A stretch of DNA of 14,647 nucleotides from an uncultured Bacilli bacterium (GCA_947631345.1 CANRKW010000018.1:1-14647), one strand, 5' to 3'. Counted from the first letter of the stretch, positions 8,184 to 14,064 are shown. Notes: a model not told the origin generated them from the letters alone. A program made the numbers and translations.

Positions 8184-9305
8184 TTAATTTGCTTCACTTA
8201 CAGCATAAACTGTCTCATCATGACCATCAAATGTCATATCATATACTGCACCAGGTTCATAATCCATCGCGTAAGCTCCACCATTTTGTCCATGGTTATT
8301 TCCATAACGAGCAACTATATTACTTCCATGTTTTACTATTGAATAATTTTCAGCACCATTTACATGGATAACTGGCATAAATTCTTCATATTTAGTGTAA
8401 GTATAAGTTGATGCTGGAATTATATGATCAACACTTTTTGATTCTGATAAACCGCCACATGTAATTTGATATGTTGCATTAACTCTGCTTTCACCTAGTG
8501 CCCTGTAAACTTTAGTTACTAAATAATTGTTATCCATTTGACTGCCTTCTGGTACACCATTATAACTTGTTATAGATATAGCACAACCATTAGAACTATA
8601 ATCATTTATATTTACTTCATTGCCTCTTTCAATAGTCTTACCTACTACTGAATTTAAAGCAGCATTCATATTAGCCCTGTCTTGTGTTATAACGTATACA
8701 GTTACAGTTGCAGTTTTACCACCAACAGTTACAGTAATATAAGCAGTACCTTCGCTAATAGCAGTTATTCTTCCACCACTTACAGTCGCAATACCACTAT
8801 TACTTGTTGTCCAAGTTAGATTCTTGTCAGTCGCATTACTTGGTCTTACAGTTGCTGTTACAGTAAATGTTTCTCCAACTATTAAAGTTATTTCAGATCT
8901 GTTAAGACTTACTCCTGTTACAGATAAATCAATCTTTTTACAAGAACAATCCGCACTATCGGCATTTACTAATTCGTAGCCTTCTTCACAAGTTAATTTA
9001 CATACATTTTCCCCAGTACCAGACCATTTAGCATATAAAGTAAAACTCTTTGTTACTTCAGTATCAAAATCGTATTCTTCTTTATCGCTAAGGCTTAAGT
9101 ACCATCCAGCAAAAGTATATCCATCTCTAGTCGGGTCGGTAGGTTCTTTAACTTTACCTCCCTCTTTAACTGTTTGACTAGCAACTACAGAACCACCATT
9201 TGAATCAAATGTTACTGTGTATTCTTTAGTTTTCTTAGAACAACTACATGCAGTTACAAATAAGCATGTTAGCACTAGCAATATACCAATCCTTAACTTT
9301 TTCAT
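8184..9305 (-). CDS. Lipoprotein with InlB-type repeat and bacterial Ig-like (Big_2) domain
   Basis: 373 residues. A lipoprotein signal peptide ends in the lipobox FVTAC, so C20 should be lipidated after cleavage by signal peptidase II and the protein held on the outer face of the membrane. An InlB B-repeat is at about 28-95 (VTFDSNGG, GYTFAGWY, YAKW). A short Cys-rich stretch (C102, C106, C120, C122) follows. A Big_2 Ig-like domain is at about 128-205 (VTGVSLNRSEITLIVGE, LTWTTSNSGIATVSGG, G-A-ITVTV-G). Residues 206-373 form a C-terminal domain with two cysteines (241, 283) that I do not recognise. The ATG follows AAAGGAG at five bases. It is the first gene of the operon. Cell-surface binding or structural support is inferred from domain types. 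Confidence 0.8.
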   Translation of the reverse strand: MKKLRIGILLVLTCLFVTACSCSKKTKEYTVTFDSNGGSVVASQTVKEGGKVKEPTDPTRDGYTFAGWYLSLSDKEEYDFDTEVTKSFTLYAKWSGTGENVCKLTCEEGYELVNADSADCSCKKIDLSVTGVSLNRSEITLIVGETFTVTATVRPSNATDKNLTWTTSNSGIATVSGGRITAISEGTAYITVTVGGKTATVTVYVITQDRANMNAALNSVVGKTIERGNEVNINDYSSNGCAISITSYNGVPEGSQMDNNYLVTKVYRALGESRVNATYQITCGGLSESKSVDHIIPASTYTYTKYEEFMPVIHVNGAENYSIVKHGSNIVARYGNNHGQNGGAYAMDYEPGAVYDMTFDGHDETVYAVSEAN

Positions 9306-9447
9306 TTTTTCTCCTTTCCTAAGGAAACAAAATTCAAAAAAACTAACCCAATTTTAAGATTTAAACGTTAAAAGGAACATAATCCCTTCTATCGGAAATC
9401 TTACAAGAAAGAGATTAATTTTATAACAAACTGCCTCCTTTAATTAC
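9306..9447 (-). promoter_or_regulatory. Long structured 5' leader of the surface-protein operon
   Basis: From the predicted transcription start to the lipoprotein ATG there are about 140 nt. An 8-bp perfect stem (9396-9403 with 9355-9362, TAAGATTT/AAATCTTA on the minus strand) encloses an AAGG/CCTT inner helix. A second short palindrome (9315-9327, TTTCCTTAGGAAA on the minus strand) touches the ribosome site. An isolated AAAGGAGG stands near 9432-9439 with only TTG TTA TAA after it. I match no known riboswitch class. Regulation at this leader is an inference. Confidence 0.4.
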
Positions 9448-9454
9448 ATTTTTT

Positions 9455-9482
9455 ATTTTATCATTTATTTACTTTTTGTCAA
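9455..9482 (-). promoter_or_regulatory. Strong sigma-A-type promoter of the surface-protein operon
   Basis: On the minus strand a consensus TTGACA (9477-9482) is separated by 16 bp from TAAAAT (9455-9460). The -35 box overlaps the stop codon of the upstream spoIVFB-like gene, so the operon starts immediately after it. Confidence 0.75.
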
Positions 9483-10177
9483 TACAAAGATGTATTAAAA
9501 TAGTCAAATTCAGTAAACTTTACATTATTTACATAAATACAGAAATTTTTGTTTCTCATAACATCTTTAATTTTGTATATTAGTTTGCACTTTTTAAATT
9601 TTATGTTTTCTAATTTTCTTTCTAAAAGTAATTTTCTTAATCTATATTTATGTATTTTAACTTCTTCTATTATTTGCAATATTAAAAATATGAACACCAA
9701 AATTAAAAATATCTTATTATCAAAAAATAACACTAAAGGTAAAAATATTATACTAATTATTATAGTTATTTTATGACTTTTTTCATAAGGAATTATTAAA
9801 TCTAAAATATTGTTTAGTATTTTAGCTCCATCTAAAGGTAATATAGGAAGTAAATTAAAAGACAAAAGAAGAGTATTGATCATTTTTATATTATTATAAG
9901 TGTTTATTCTAACAAAGCCATTTTTATACAAAATGCATATTAATATAAAGAATAATACTTGTACTAATGGACCAGATATAACCATAATTAATTCTTTAAA
10001 AATGTTCAAATTTAATTTTTCATCTAATATAGTAACTCCACCAAACATATAGATTCTCACTTCTTTAACATTAAGCTTTAATAAAACACTTGCAAGAAAA
10101 TGTCCCATTTCATGTATTAGAATTATCAATATAGTAAGAAAAACTATTTCAAAATAACCTGATAAAAATGATAACAA
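9479..10177 (-). CDS. spoIVFB: SpoIVFB-type intramembrane metalloprotease (M50/S2P family)
   Basis: Site-2-type zinc protease that in B. subtilis cuts pro-sigma-K in the outer forespore membrane. Several membrane segments are present. The zinc motif HEMGH is at 22-26 (numbered from the TTG at 10177), FGGVT is at 45-49, and the third metal/aspartate motif LLPILPLDG is at 109-117. The C-terminal tail (about 190-232) is a shortened version of the CBS-like part; the B. subtilis protein is about 288 residues. The start is unresolved. The TTG at 10177 has no ribosome site and drops a conserved N-terminal stretch, because the open frame continues upstream as KIDITTYII, which aligns with KIHVHPFLW of B. 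subtilis SpoIVFB. That longer form would need a non-standard ATA start at 10210, directly at the stop of the upstream gene, suggesting translational coupling. It lies downstream of the spoIVFA-like gene, as in Bacillus. Confidence 0.85.
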   Translation of the reverse strand: MLSFLSGYFEIVFLTILIILIHEMGHFLASVLLKLNVKEVRIYMFGGVTILDEKLNLNIFKELIMVISGPLVQVLFFILICILYKNGFVRINTYNNIKMINTLLLSFNLLPILPLDGAKILNNILDLIIPYEKSHKITIIISIIFLPLVLFFDNKIFLILVFIFLILQIIEEVKIHKYRLRKLLLERKLENIKFKKCKLIYKIKDVMRNKNFCIYVNNVKFTEFDYFNTSLY

Positions 10178-10211
10178 AATAATTATATAAGTAGTTATAT
10201 CTATTTTTATT

Positions 10212-10802
10212 TTACTTAATATATGTGTTGTAATCTAATGTTTCTCCTTCTTTTTCAAATTTTAAGTATAATTCTTTATTAGCAGTACCTATTATCTTAC
10301 CTTTTTCTATATAATCGTATATTTTACAGTCACTTTGATTTATAAAACCATATGTAACATCTATCCCATTACTTTGTTGTACTATAATTACATTTCCTAA
10401 ATCTTCTTTTTCTCCAATAAATACTACTAATCCACTTTCTAATAATTTGACGTTATAGTTTTCATCAATTTCTAATTTAACCCCATCCATATAATCAGTT
10501 TTATCATAATATATTAAATCTACATTACTACTTACACTTTCTTTTTTATCTATTACTTTATCTTTAATATCTAAAAAGTATTTCTTATATATTTTATTTA
10601 ATTTAGAAAAATTATAATTAGTAGTAAATACATATTTATTAATATAATCTTTCATATTTTTACTAATATTACAACTTATCAATATTATTAAGACTAAAGT
10701 AGTAGTTATTAAAACTCTTTTTATTATACTTTCTCTATATGTATTTGTTTTCTTTTCTTTTTTGTTAGTTTTTTTACTTTCTAAATAATCTTCTAAAGTC
10801 AC
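10212..10802 (-). CDS. spoIVFA: SpoIVFA-like regulator of SpoIVFB (degenerate LytM domain)
   Basis: 196 residues. A basic N-terminus (KKTNKKEKK), one membrane span at about 29-46, and an external or intermembrane part ending in a LytM/M23-like fold (about 108-182: SGLVVFIGEKEDLGNVIIVQ, YGF, YIEKGKIIGT). The M23 catalytic histidines are missing (ELYLKFE where active enzymes have H-x-H), as expected for a non-catalytic regulator. In Bacillus this protein holds SpoIVFB inactive, with BofA, until a forespore signal arrives. The length is shorter than the roughly 264 residues in B. subtilis. The start is GTG at 10802 with GGGTG seven bases upstream. A sigma-E-like promoter lies in front, and the spoIVFB gene follows with no usable gap. 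Confidence 0.72.
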   Translation of the reverse strand: MTLEDYLESKKTNKKEKKTNTYRESIIKRVLITTTLVLIILISCNISKNMKDYINKYVFTTNYNFSKLNKIYKKYFLDIKDKVIDKKESVSSNVDLIYYDKTDYMDGVKLEIDENYNVKLLESGLVVFIGEKEDLGNVIIVQQSNGIDVTYGFINQSDCKIYDYIEKGKIIGTANKELYLKFEKEGETLDYNTYIK

Positions 10803-10820
10803 TTTTATTCACCCTAGATA

Positions 10821-10850
10821 ATTATATGAATTTAATACTTTAAAAATAAC
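10821..10850 (-). promoter_or_regulatory. Putative sigma-E promoter of spoIVFA-spoIVFB
   Basis: On the minus strand CATATAAT (10821-10828) fits the sigma-E -10 consensus CATAYAMT exactly. Fifteen bp upstream, GTTATTT (10844-10850) is a partial match to the -35. The spoIVF operon is sigma-E-dependent in Bacillus. The same bases also contain TATAAT, so a sigma-A reading is possible, but no good sigma-A -35 is present. Confidence 0.45.
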
Positions 10851-10870
10851 TTGAATAATATTAAAGTATT
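10834..10870. promoter_or_regulatory. Perfect 10-bp inverted repeat between divergent genes, possible operator
   Basis: AATACTTTAA (10834-10843) and TTAAAGTATT (10861-10870) are exact inverted copies, 17 bp apart. They lie between the spoIVFA-like start and the plus-strand IMPACT-type gene, overlapping both putative promoters. This could be a regulator site; with this AT content a chance match is also possible. Confidence 0.35.
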
Positions 10871-10885
10871 TGAGAAAATATATGT

Positions 10886-11242
10886 ATGAAAAAGATAAGT
10901 GAAAGTTTAGTTATAGAAAAGAAAAGTAAGTTTTATTCTTTTAGATATGAAATAGATAATATAGATGAAGTTAATTCTATTTTAGAAAGTTTAAAAAAAG
11001 AACATAAAAAAGCAAGACATATTTGTTATGCCTATAAATTTGGTAATATAGAAAAAAAGTATGAGGATAAAGAACCAGTAAACACAGCAGGTTTACCTAT
11101 ATTAGAAGTTATAAGAAACAACAATTTAGATAAAACTTTAATAGTTGTTGTAAGATATTTTGGAGGAACTTTATTAGGTAGAGGACTTCTTACAAGAACT
11201 TACAGTAAAGCTAGTAGAAATACTATTAGTAACAAAATTTAG
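10886..11242 (+). CDS. IMPACT/YigZ-family protein, N-terminal domain only
   Basis: 118 residues, matching the N-terminal domain of the UPF0029 (IMPACT/YigZ/YvyE) family. ARHICYAY is at about 44-51, PVNTAGLPILEVI at about 67-79, and VVVRYFGGTLLGRGLLTRTYSKA at about 90-112. The full family is about 200-215 residues with a second ferredoxin-like domain. Here the frame ends in TAG, followed almost at once by a terminator, so the second half is absent. The family is linked to translation regulation, but the bacterial role is not settled. No clear Shine-Dalgarno is present. TTGAAT (10851-10856) with GAAAAT 17 bp later would put the transcript start on the ATG, so leaderless translation is possible. 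It is the only plus-strand gene inside the spore block. Confidence 0.78.
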   Translation: MKKISESLVIEKKSKFYSFRYEIDNIDEVNSILESLKKEHKKARHICYAYKFGNIEKKYEDKEPVNTAGLPILEVIRNNNLDKTLIVVVRYFGGTLLGRGLLTRTYSKASRNTISNKI

Positions 11243-11263
11243 GTATTTAAAATATACTATTAT

Positions 11264-11309
11264 AGAAGTACTCATTAAGGGATTTAATGATTAAAGTACT
11301 TCTTTTTTT
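11264..11309 (+). terminator. Intrinsic terminator after the IMPACT-type gene, possibly bidirectional
   Basis: A 9-bp outer stem (AGAAGTACT/AGTACTTCT) encloses a CATTAA/TTAATG inner helix and is followed by seven T on the plus strand. It sits between two convergent genes. The minus-strand side lacks a long T run, so it is weaker in that direction. Confidence 0.8.
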
Positions 11310-11637
11310 AACTTACAAATAATTTTCCTAATACTTTAAATATATTAGATAAACCTTCGTTAAAAAAGTCTTCAAAAAACTTACTTGTATTATACCCTAG
11401 TTTACTTACTTTATTTTGATAGTTTTCAGTATTATTTGTTATGTAATCACTTAATGTAACATCTTTTCCTTCAGAAATGTCACTTTCAAATTTGTCCATT
11501 GCTTCTTTAGTTAACACCATTTTATTGTATTCTTTATATTGATAGTAGCCACCCTTTAATAAAGTATACATACCTATATAGATACCAAATAATATAGTGA
11601 TAAATATTAAAAAAGGATTTTTCTTTTTCTTTTTCAT
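11308..11637 (-). CDS. Small membrane protein coupled to spoIIP, unknown function
   Basis: 109 residues. A poly-basic start (MKKKKKN) and one membrane span at about 8-28 put the remaining 80 residues outside the cytoplasm or in the intermembrane space. That part is charged and helical, with an amphipathic C-terminal end (FFNEGLSNIFKVLGKLF). I do not recognise the family. The ATG overlaps the TGA of spoIIP (ATGA), and its GAGGTGGGGG ribosome site lies in the last codons of spoIIP, so the two should be made together. A role in engulfment or spore membrane processes is suggested only by this coupling. Confidence 0.7.
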   Translation of the reverse strand: MKKKKKNPFLIFITILFGIYIGMYTLLKGGYYQYKEYNKMVLTKEAMDKFESDISEGKDVTLSDYITNNTENYQNKVSKLGYNTSKFFEDFFNEGLSNIFKVLGKLFVS

Positions 11638-12593
11638 ACCCCCACCTCTTTAGATATGATTTCTTTTAGTGCTTTTGCTATAACTTCTAAAGTATTATTA
11701 ACTTCTTCTATTTTATTATCTACTCCACCTACTTCTAATAAGACACCCTTTCCATCTAAATTTGGATTATACACCCCATATACAGGCTCATCATCTGATT
11801 CGTCTAAAATGCCTCTTGATAAACCATAGTAATCTCTATCTAAAATCTCATTAATGCTTTCTGCAAAACCTTCATTGTTTTGTGTATGTTCAAAACCTTT
11901 TACAACAAGTACTCTAGCATATGGAAGATTATCAAATTCACTATATGTAACTGCATAAGAAGCACTGTCACGATGGAGATCTATCATATATTTAATAGAT
12001 GGATACTTTTCTTTAGCAAGTCTTGCAAAATATTCACTCGCGTGATAACTACTATTATAATTCATATTATTGTTATCTAAATATTCTTTTATATTATTAG
12101 TTTCTACTAAAGCAGTTATTCCTAAATCTTCTAATTTTTCTCTTAAAATATAAGAAGCAATCATAACATTAGGTGTTACAGAATAATCATATGGGGTAAC
12201 ACTTTTATATTCTTCTAATTGATGTGAATTATAAATATATACTAAAGGATTATATATTTCTTTTACATTTGGATCTTCTACATAACTACTACTTGCATTT
12301 TCATAACTAAAACCATCTTCTATAATACTACTAAAAACACTCAAATTATTTTTATCTACTATTTTATTTAAACCATTATATAAAATATACTTTGGACTTA
12401 TAAGCTTATTTTTAATGTCTTCATATATATAATTATCACTTTTAGATATTTCTTTTAAGAAACTACTTAAAAAATACTCTTTTGTATTATCATTAATTAT
12501 AAGTTTTATACTACAAATAAAAGATATAACAAATAAAACTATATATATAGTTAGTCTATTGTTATTTTTATTGTTTTTTAAATACATTTTCAT
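11634..12593 (-). CDS. spoIIP: SpoIIP, stage II sporulation peptidoglycan hydrolase
   Basis: Part of the SpoIIDMP engulfment machine. In B. subtilis SpoIIP is an amidase and endopeptidase that trims septal peptidoglycan so the mother-cell membrane can migrate. 319 residues against about 400 in B. subtilis. One N-terminal span (about 15-32) anchors it, followed by a linker. The PF07454-type catalytic part carries IYNSHQLEEY (120-129), SSYHASEYFARLAKEKYP (181-198), the zinc-site DLHRDS (205-210) and LLEVGG (285-290). The ATG follows GGTGA at four bases. It lies 54 bp after gpr, the same order as the gpr-spoIIP operon of Bacillus. A sigma-E-like CATATACA (12621-12628, minus strand, with GTATTTT 13 bp upstream) may give it a mother-cell promoter, with one mismatch. 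The following small membrane protein overlaps it by four bases. Confidence 0.9.
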   Translation of the reverse strand: MKMYLKNNKNNNRLTIYIVLFVISFICSIKLIINDNTKEYFLSSFLKEISKSDNYIYEDIKNKLISPKYILYNGLNKIVDKNNLSVFSSIIEDGFSYENASSSYVEDPNVKEIYNPLVYIYNSHQLEEYKSVTPYDYSVTPNVMIASYILREKLEDLGITALVETNNIKEYLDNNNMNYNSSYHASEYFARLAKEKYPSIKYMIDLHRDSASYAVTYSEFDNLPYARVLVVKGFEHTQNNEGFAESINEILDRDYYGLSRGILDESDDEPVYGVYNPNLDGKGVLLEVGGVDNKIEEVNNTLEVIAKALKEIISKEVGV

Positions 12594-12647
12594 ATAATCA
12601 CCAAACCAATTATATATTAATGTATATGAAAGATTTGTCGAAAAATA

Positions 12648-13379
12648 CTAGAAAATTCTATTTATTGAAATACTTACTATACTACTTAAATCATCTACTA
12701 TTTTATCTATATCTTTTGTAGTAATTAATAAACTTTCTTTGTTTTTAACTATGTCTTTTAGATTTATTAATGTAGGTATTCCAATACTTATTATATTTGT
12801 TTTAATTGTTTTTTTAGATATTTCTTGTTTTTTTATATTGGGTATTACTAATCCTCCAGTAGAAAGTTGTATAGATGAACCTAGTCTATTTATATCGTTT
12901 GTATATAATGAATCAAAGATAACTACTAAATCTACTTCTAAAAGATTAACAACAGATTTTATGAAATCGATGCTCTTTATATTAGTTAGACCTTCTACAT
13001 CTTTATAGATTTTGTATGTATTACCCTCGACTACTAATTTTTCTATCATTAAATAGCCAAATTTATCACAAGTTATTTCTTTATTACCAAGACCTATAAA
13101 AAGAACTTTAGATTTATTATTTAATTTTAAATATTTAAGTAATTCATTTATATTATTTATTAAAACATTTATAAGTTCTTCTATTTTATTAGATATGTTA
13201 TTTTTATTAAAAGATATAGTTATGTATTTACCTTTAAATCTATTTATAGTTCTAGCTTCTTTAGTATTAAGTGTTACTGTATTAATTATGAAGCCTTCTT
13301 TAGTCTTTTCTTCTTTAGAATATTTAGTTTTATTTATTAGTTTTTCACTTTCTTCTATAAACATATTATCTTTGTACAT
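12648..13379 (-). CDS. gpr: GPR, germination protease that degrades small acid-soluble spore proteins
   Basis: Endopeptidase of the A25 family, made in the forespore and active at germination on SASPs bound to spore DNA. Numbered from the upstream GTG at 13388, FIGLGNKEITCD (97-108) and VVIFDSL (155-161) hold the two aspartates that correspond to the catalytic pair of Bacillus GPR. RLGSSIQLSTGGLVIP and SIGIPTLINL match the conserved C-terminal core (family: R-N-TIQ-TGI-PGSGV and AIGVPTVVDA). It is about 243 residues, well short of the usual 320-370, with loss of loops and a shortened N-terminal propeptide region. I chose the ATG at 13379: the GTG at 13388 lies inside the AGGTGG (13385-13390) that serves as its ribosome site. 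It is preceded by a sigma-G-like promoter and is divergent from rpsT, as in Bacillus. Confidence 0.85.
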   Translation of the reverse strand: MYKDNMFIEESEKLINKTKYSKEEKTKEGFIINTVTLNTKEARTINRFKGKYITISFNKNNISNKIEELINVLINNINELLKYLKLNNKSKVLFIGLGNKEITCDKFGYLMIEKLVVEGNTYKIYKDVEGLTNIKSIDFIKSVVNLLEVDLVVIFDSLYTNDINRLGSSIQLSTGGLVIPNIKKQEISKKTIKTNIISIGIPTLINLKDIVKNKESLLITTKDIDKIVDDLSSIVSISINRIF

Positions 13380-13395
13380 TTTTTCCACCTATTAT

Positions 13396-13425
13396 TAAAA
13401 TGAAGTTTTTTGTTGCTTTTTATAC
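13396..13425 (-). promoter_or_regulatory. Putative sigma-G (forespore) promoter of gpr
   Basis: On the minus strand GTATA (13421-13425, within TGTATA) and CATTTTA (13396-13402) fit the sigma-G -35 GYATR and -10 CATnWTA motifs at the preferred 18-bp spacing (from 13420 to 13403). gpr is a forespore gene in Bacillus, which agrees. Confidence 0.6.
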
Positions 13426-13441
13426 ACTTTTTTGATAAAAT
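13413..13441 (+). promoter_or_regulatory. Sigma-A-type promoter of rpsT
   Basis: TTGCTT (13413-13418), 17 bp, TAAAAT (13436-13441) on the plus strand, about 30 bases before the GTG start. It overlaps the sigma-G-like promoter of the divergent gpr gene. Confidence 0.65.
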
Positions 13442-13471
13442 CAACTTGTACTTAAAAGGGAGGTGCAAAAA

Positions 13472-13741
13472 GTGGCAAATATTAAAAGTGCTAAAAAAAG
13501 AATAGTAACAAGTAGAAAAAGTGCAGTTTTAAATAATGATGTTAAAAAATGTATGAAAACTAGTATTAAAAAATTTGAAAAAAGCCTAGAATCTAATAAT
13601 GCAGAAGAAGCAAAAAATAAATTAAATACAGCTATTAAAAATATAGATAAAGCTATGGCTAAAGGCGTGATTAAGAAAAACACTGCAAGTAGATATAAGT
13701 CAAACATTACATTGAAATTTAACAAATTAAGTAGCAAGTAA
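13472..13741 (+). CDS. rpsT: 30S ribosomal protein S20
   Basis: Small-subunit ribosomal protein that binds 16S rRNA early in 30S assembly. 89 residues, highly basic, with the family's start MANIKSAKKRI and the two-helix layout with DVKKCMKTSIKKFE and AAxxxxNTAIKNIDKAMAKGVIKKNTASRYKSNI. The GTG at 13472 is chosen over the GTG at 13463, which is part of the AGGGAGGTG ribosome site and would add three unrelated residues. The stop codon lies inside its own terminator. The adjacent divergent gpr matches Bacillus gene order. Confidence 0.95.
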   Translation: MANIKSAKKRIVTSRKSAVLNNDVKKCMKTSIKKFEKSLESNNAEEAKNKLNTAIKNIDKAMAKGVIKKNTASRYKSNITLKFNKLSSK

Positions 13742-13753
13742 TTGCTATTTTTT
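13729..13753 (+). terminator. Intrinsic terminator of rpsT
   Basis: AAGTAGCAA pairs with TTGCTATTT (nine pairs, one G-U) around a GTAA loop that contains part of the stop codon, followed by a T run. Confidence 0.75.
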
Positions 13754-13757
13754 ATGC

Positions 13758-13786
13758 TTGTATTTAGTTAAAAAGTATGATAGAAT
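13758..13786 (+). promoter_or_regulatory. Promoter for the antisense RNA of the diverged (third) unit
   Basis: TTGTAT (13758-13763), 17 bp, TAGAAT (13781-13786) on the plus strand, placed just like the antisense promoters of the two full units. Confidence 0.5.
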
Positions 13787-13831
13787 TTAATTGTGGTGAT
13801 AAAGTAAGATTAAAAAATTTTTCTTACTCAT
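13787..13831 (-). pseudogene. Diverged or broken copy of the small hydrophobic toxin-type ORF
   Basis: ATG AGT AAG AAA starts a 14-codon frame (MSKKNFLILLYHHN) with AAAGGTGAT as ribosome site. The first codons, the CACAGAAAG leader bases and the SD match the 26-codon ORF at 14454-14534 (MSKKDYLIVLL...). It then stops at TAA. The frame after the stop (ILSYFLTKYKHKK) ends 13 codons later, near the usual length, so a nonsense mutation is plausible. The ORF is wholly covered by the predicted plus-strand RNA, and the region folds into a long hairpin (GGTGAT/ATCACC with AGTAAGA/TCTTACT) that would mask the ribosome site. It is either a relic or a very short peptide gene. Confidence 0.45.
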
Positions 13832-13887
13832 AACATCACCTTTCTTTCTGTGATAATTAAGTGTTTGGTAATTGCCAAACATTTTTT
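13793..13887 (+). ncRNA. Predicted antisense RNA of the third unit
   Basis: It would run from the promoter at 13758-13786 to a terminator at 13862-13887, about 95 nt, and is complementary to the whole small ORF at 13787-13831 and its ribosome site. Predicted only from promoter and terminator positions. Confidence 0.45.
13862..13887 (+). terminator. Intrinsic terminator of the third-unit antisense RNA
   Basis: TGTTTGG (13862-13868) pairs with CCAAACA (13875-13881), followed by TTTTTT. The same bases on the minus strand give TTGGCA, which aligns with the -35 boxes TTGACA and TTAACA of the full units. Confidence 0.65.
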
Positions 13888-13910
13888 ACTATTTTTTTAT
13901 TATTTTTTAC

Positions 13911-13939
13911 TTGAAATTTTTACTACTTTTTGCTATTAT
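13911..13939 (+). promoter_or_regulatory. Antisense RNA promoter, unit A
   Basis: TTGAAA (13911-13916), 17 bp, TATTAT (13934-13939). It is conserved in unit B at 14290-14318 with the same spacing, and the spacer itself is changed at only a few bases. Confidence 0.75.
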
Positions 13940-13945
13940 GAATAC

Positions 13946-14064
13946 AGAAGAGAAATCTTCATAAAATAAAAATGGAACGTTCGACTTGCTATGTTGGGCG
14001 TCACCTCAATGTGTGACACACCTAACTCTAGATGTAATCAAAACATTTAGTTAGGTGTTTTTAT
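13946..14064 (+). ncRNA. Predicted antitoxin-type antisense RNA, unit A
   Basis: About 120 nt from the promoter to the terminator at 14018-14064. A 5' hairpin GAAGA-GAAA-TCTTC (13947-13960) is followed by GTTGGGCGTCACC and GTGACACACCTAAC, which can fold on each other or in the terminator. The latter segment can pair with the toxin-type mRNA leader (see findings). The 3' end overlaps sequence just beyond the small ORF's stop, so the two RNAs converge. Confidence 0.65.
14018..14064 (+). terminator. Antisense RNA terminator, unit A
   Basis: ACACCTAACT (14018-14027) pairs with AGTTAGGTGT (14049-14058), with an inner ATGT/ACAT helix and a following T run. The minus-strand side has no T run, so stopping of the converging mRNA here is less certain. 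Confidence 0.85.

Noticed and set aside
9306..9447. Known riboswitch or T-box in the surface-operon leader
   Set aside because: No conserved T-box, purine, SAM or similar core sequence is visible; only simple stems.
12739..13398. Plus-strand frames opposite gpr with hydrophobic translations
   Set aside because: Reverse reading of AT-rich codons gives Phe/Ile/Leu-rich sequence by chance. The minus-strand GPR has clear family motifs.
13441..13737. Minus-strand 98-codon frame opposite rpsT
   Set aside because: A shadow of the Lys/Ala-rich S20 gene, which is certain.
13793..13860. Long hairpin after rpsT as its main terminator
   Set aside because: A compact stem with T tract already overlaps the rpsT stop codon. 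The later hairpin is better explained by the diverged toxin-type unit.
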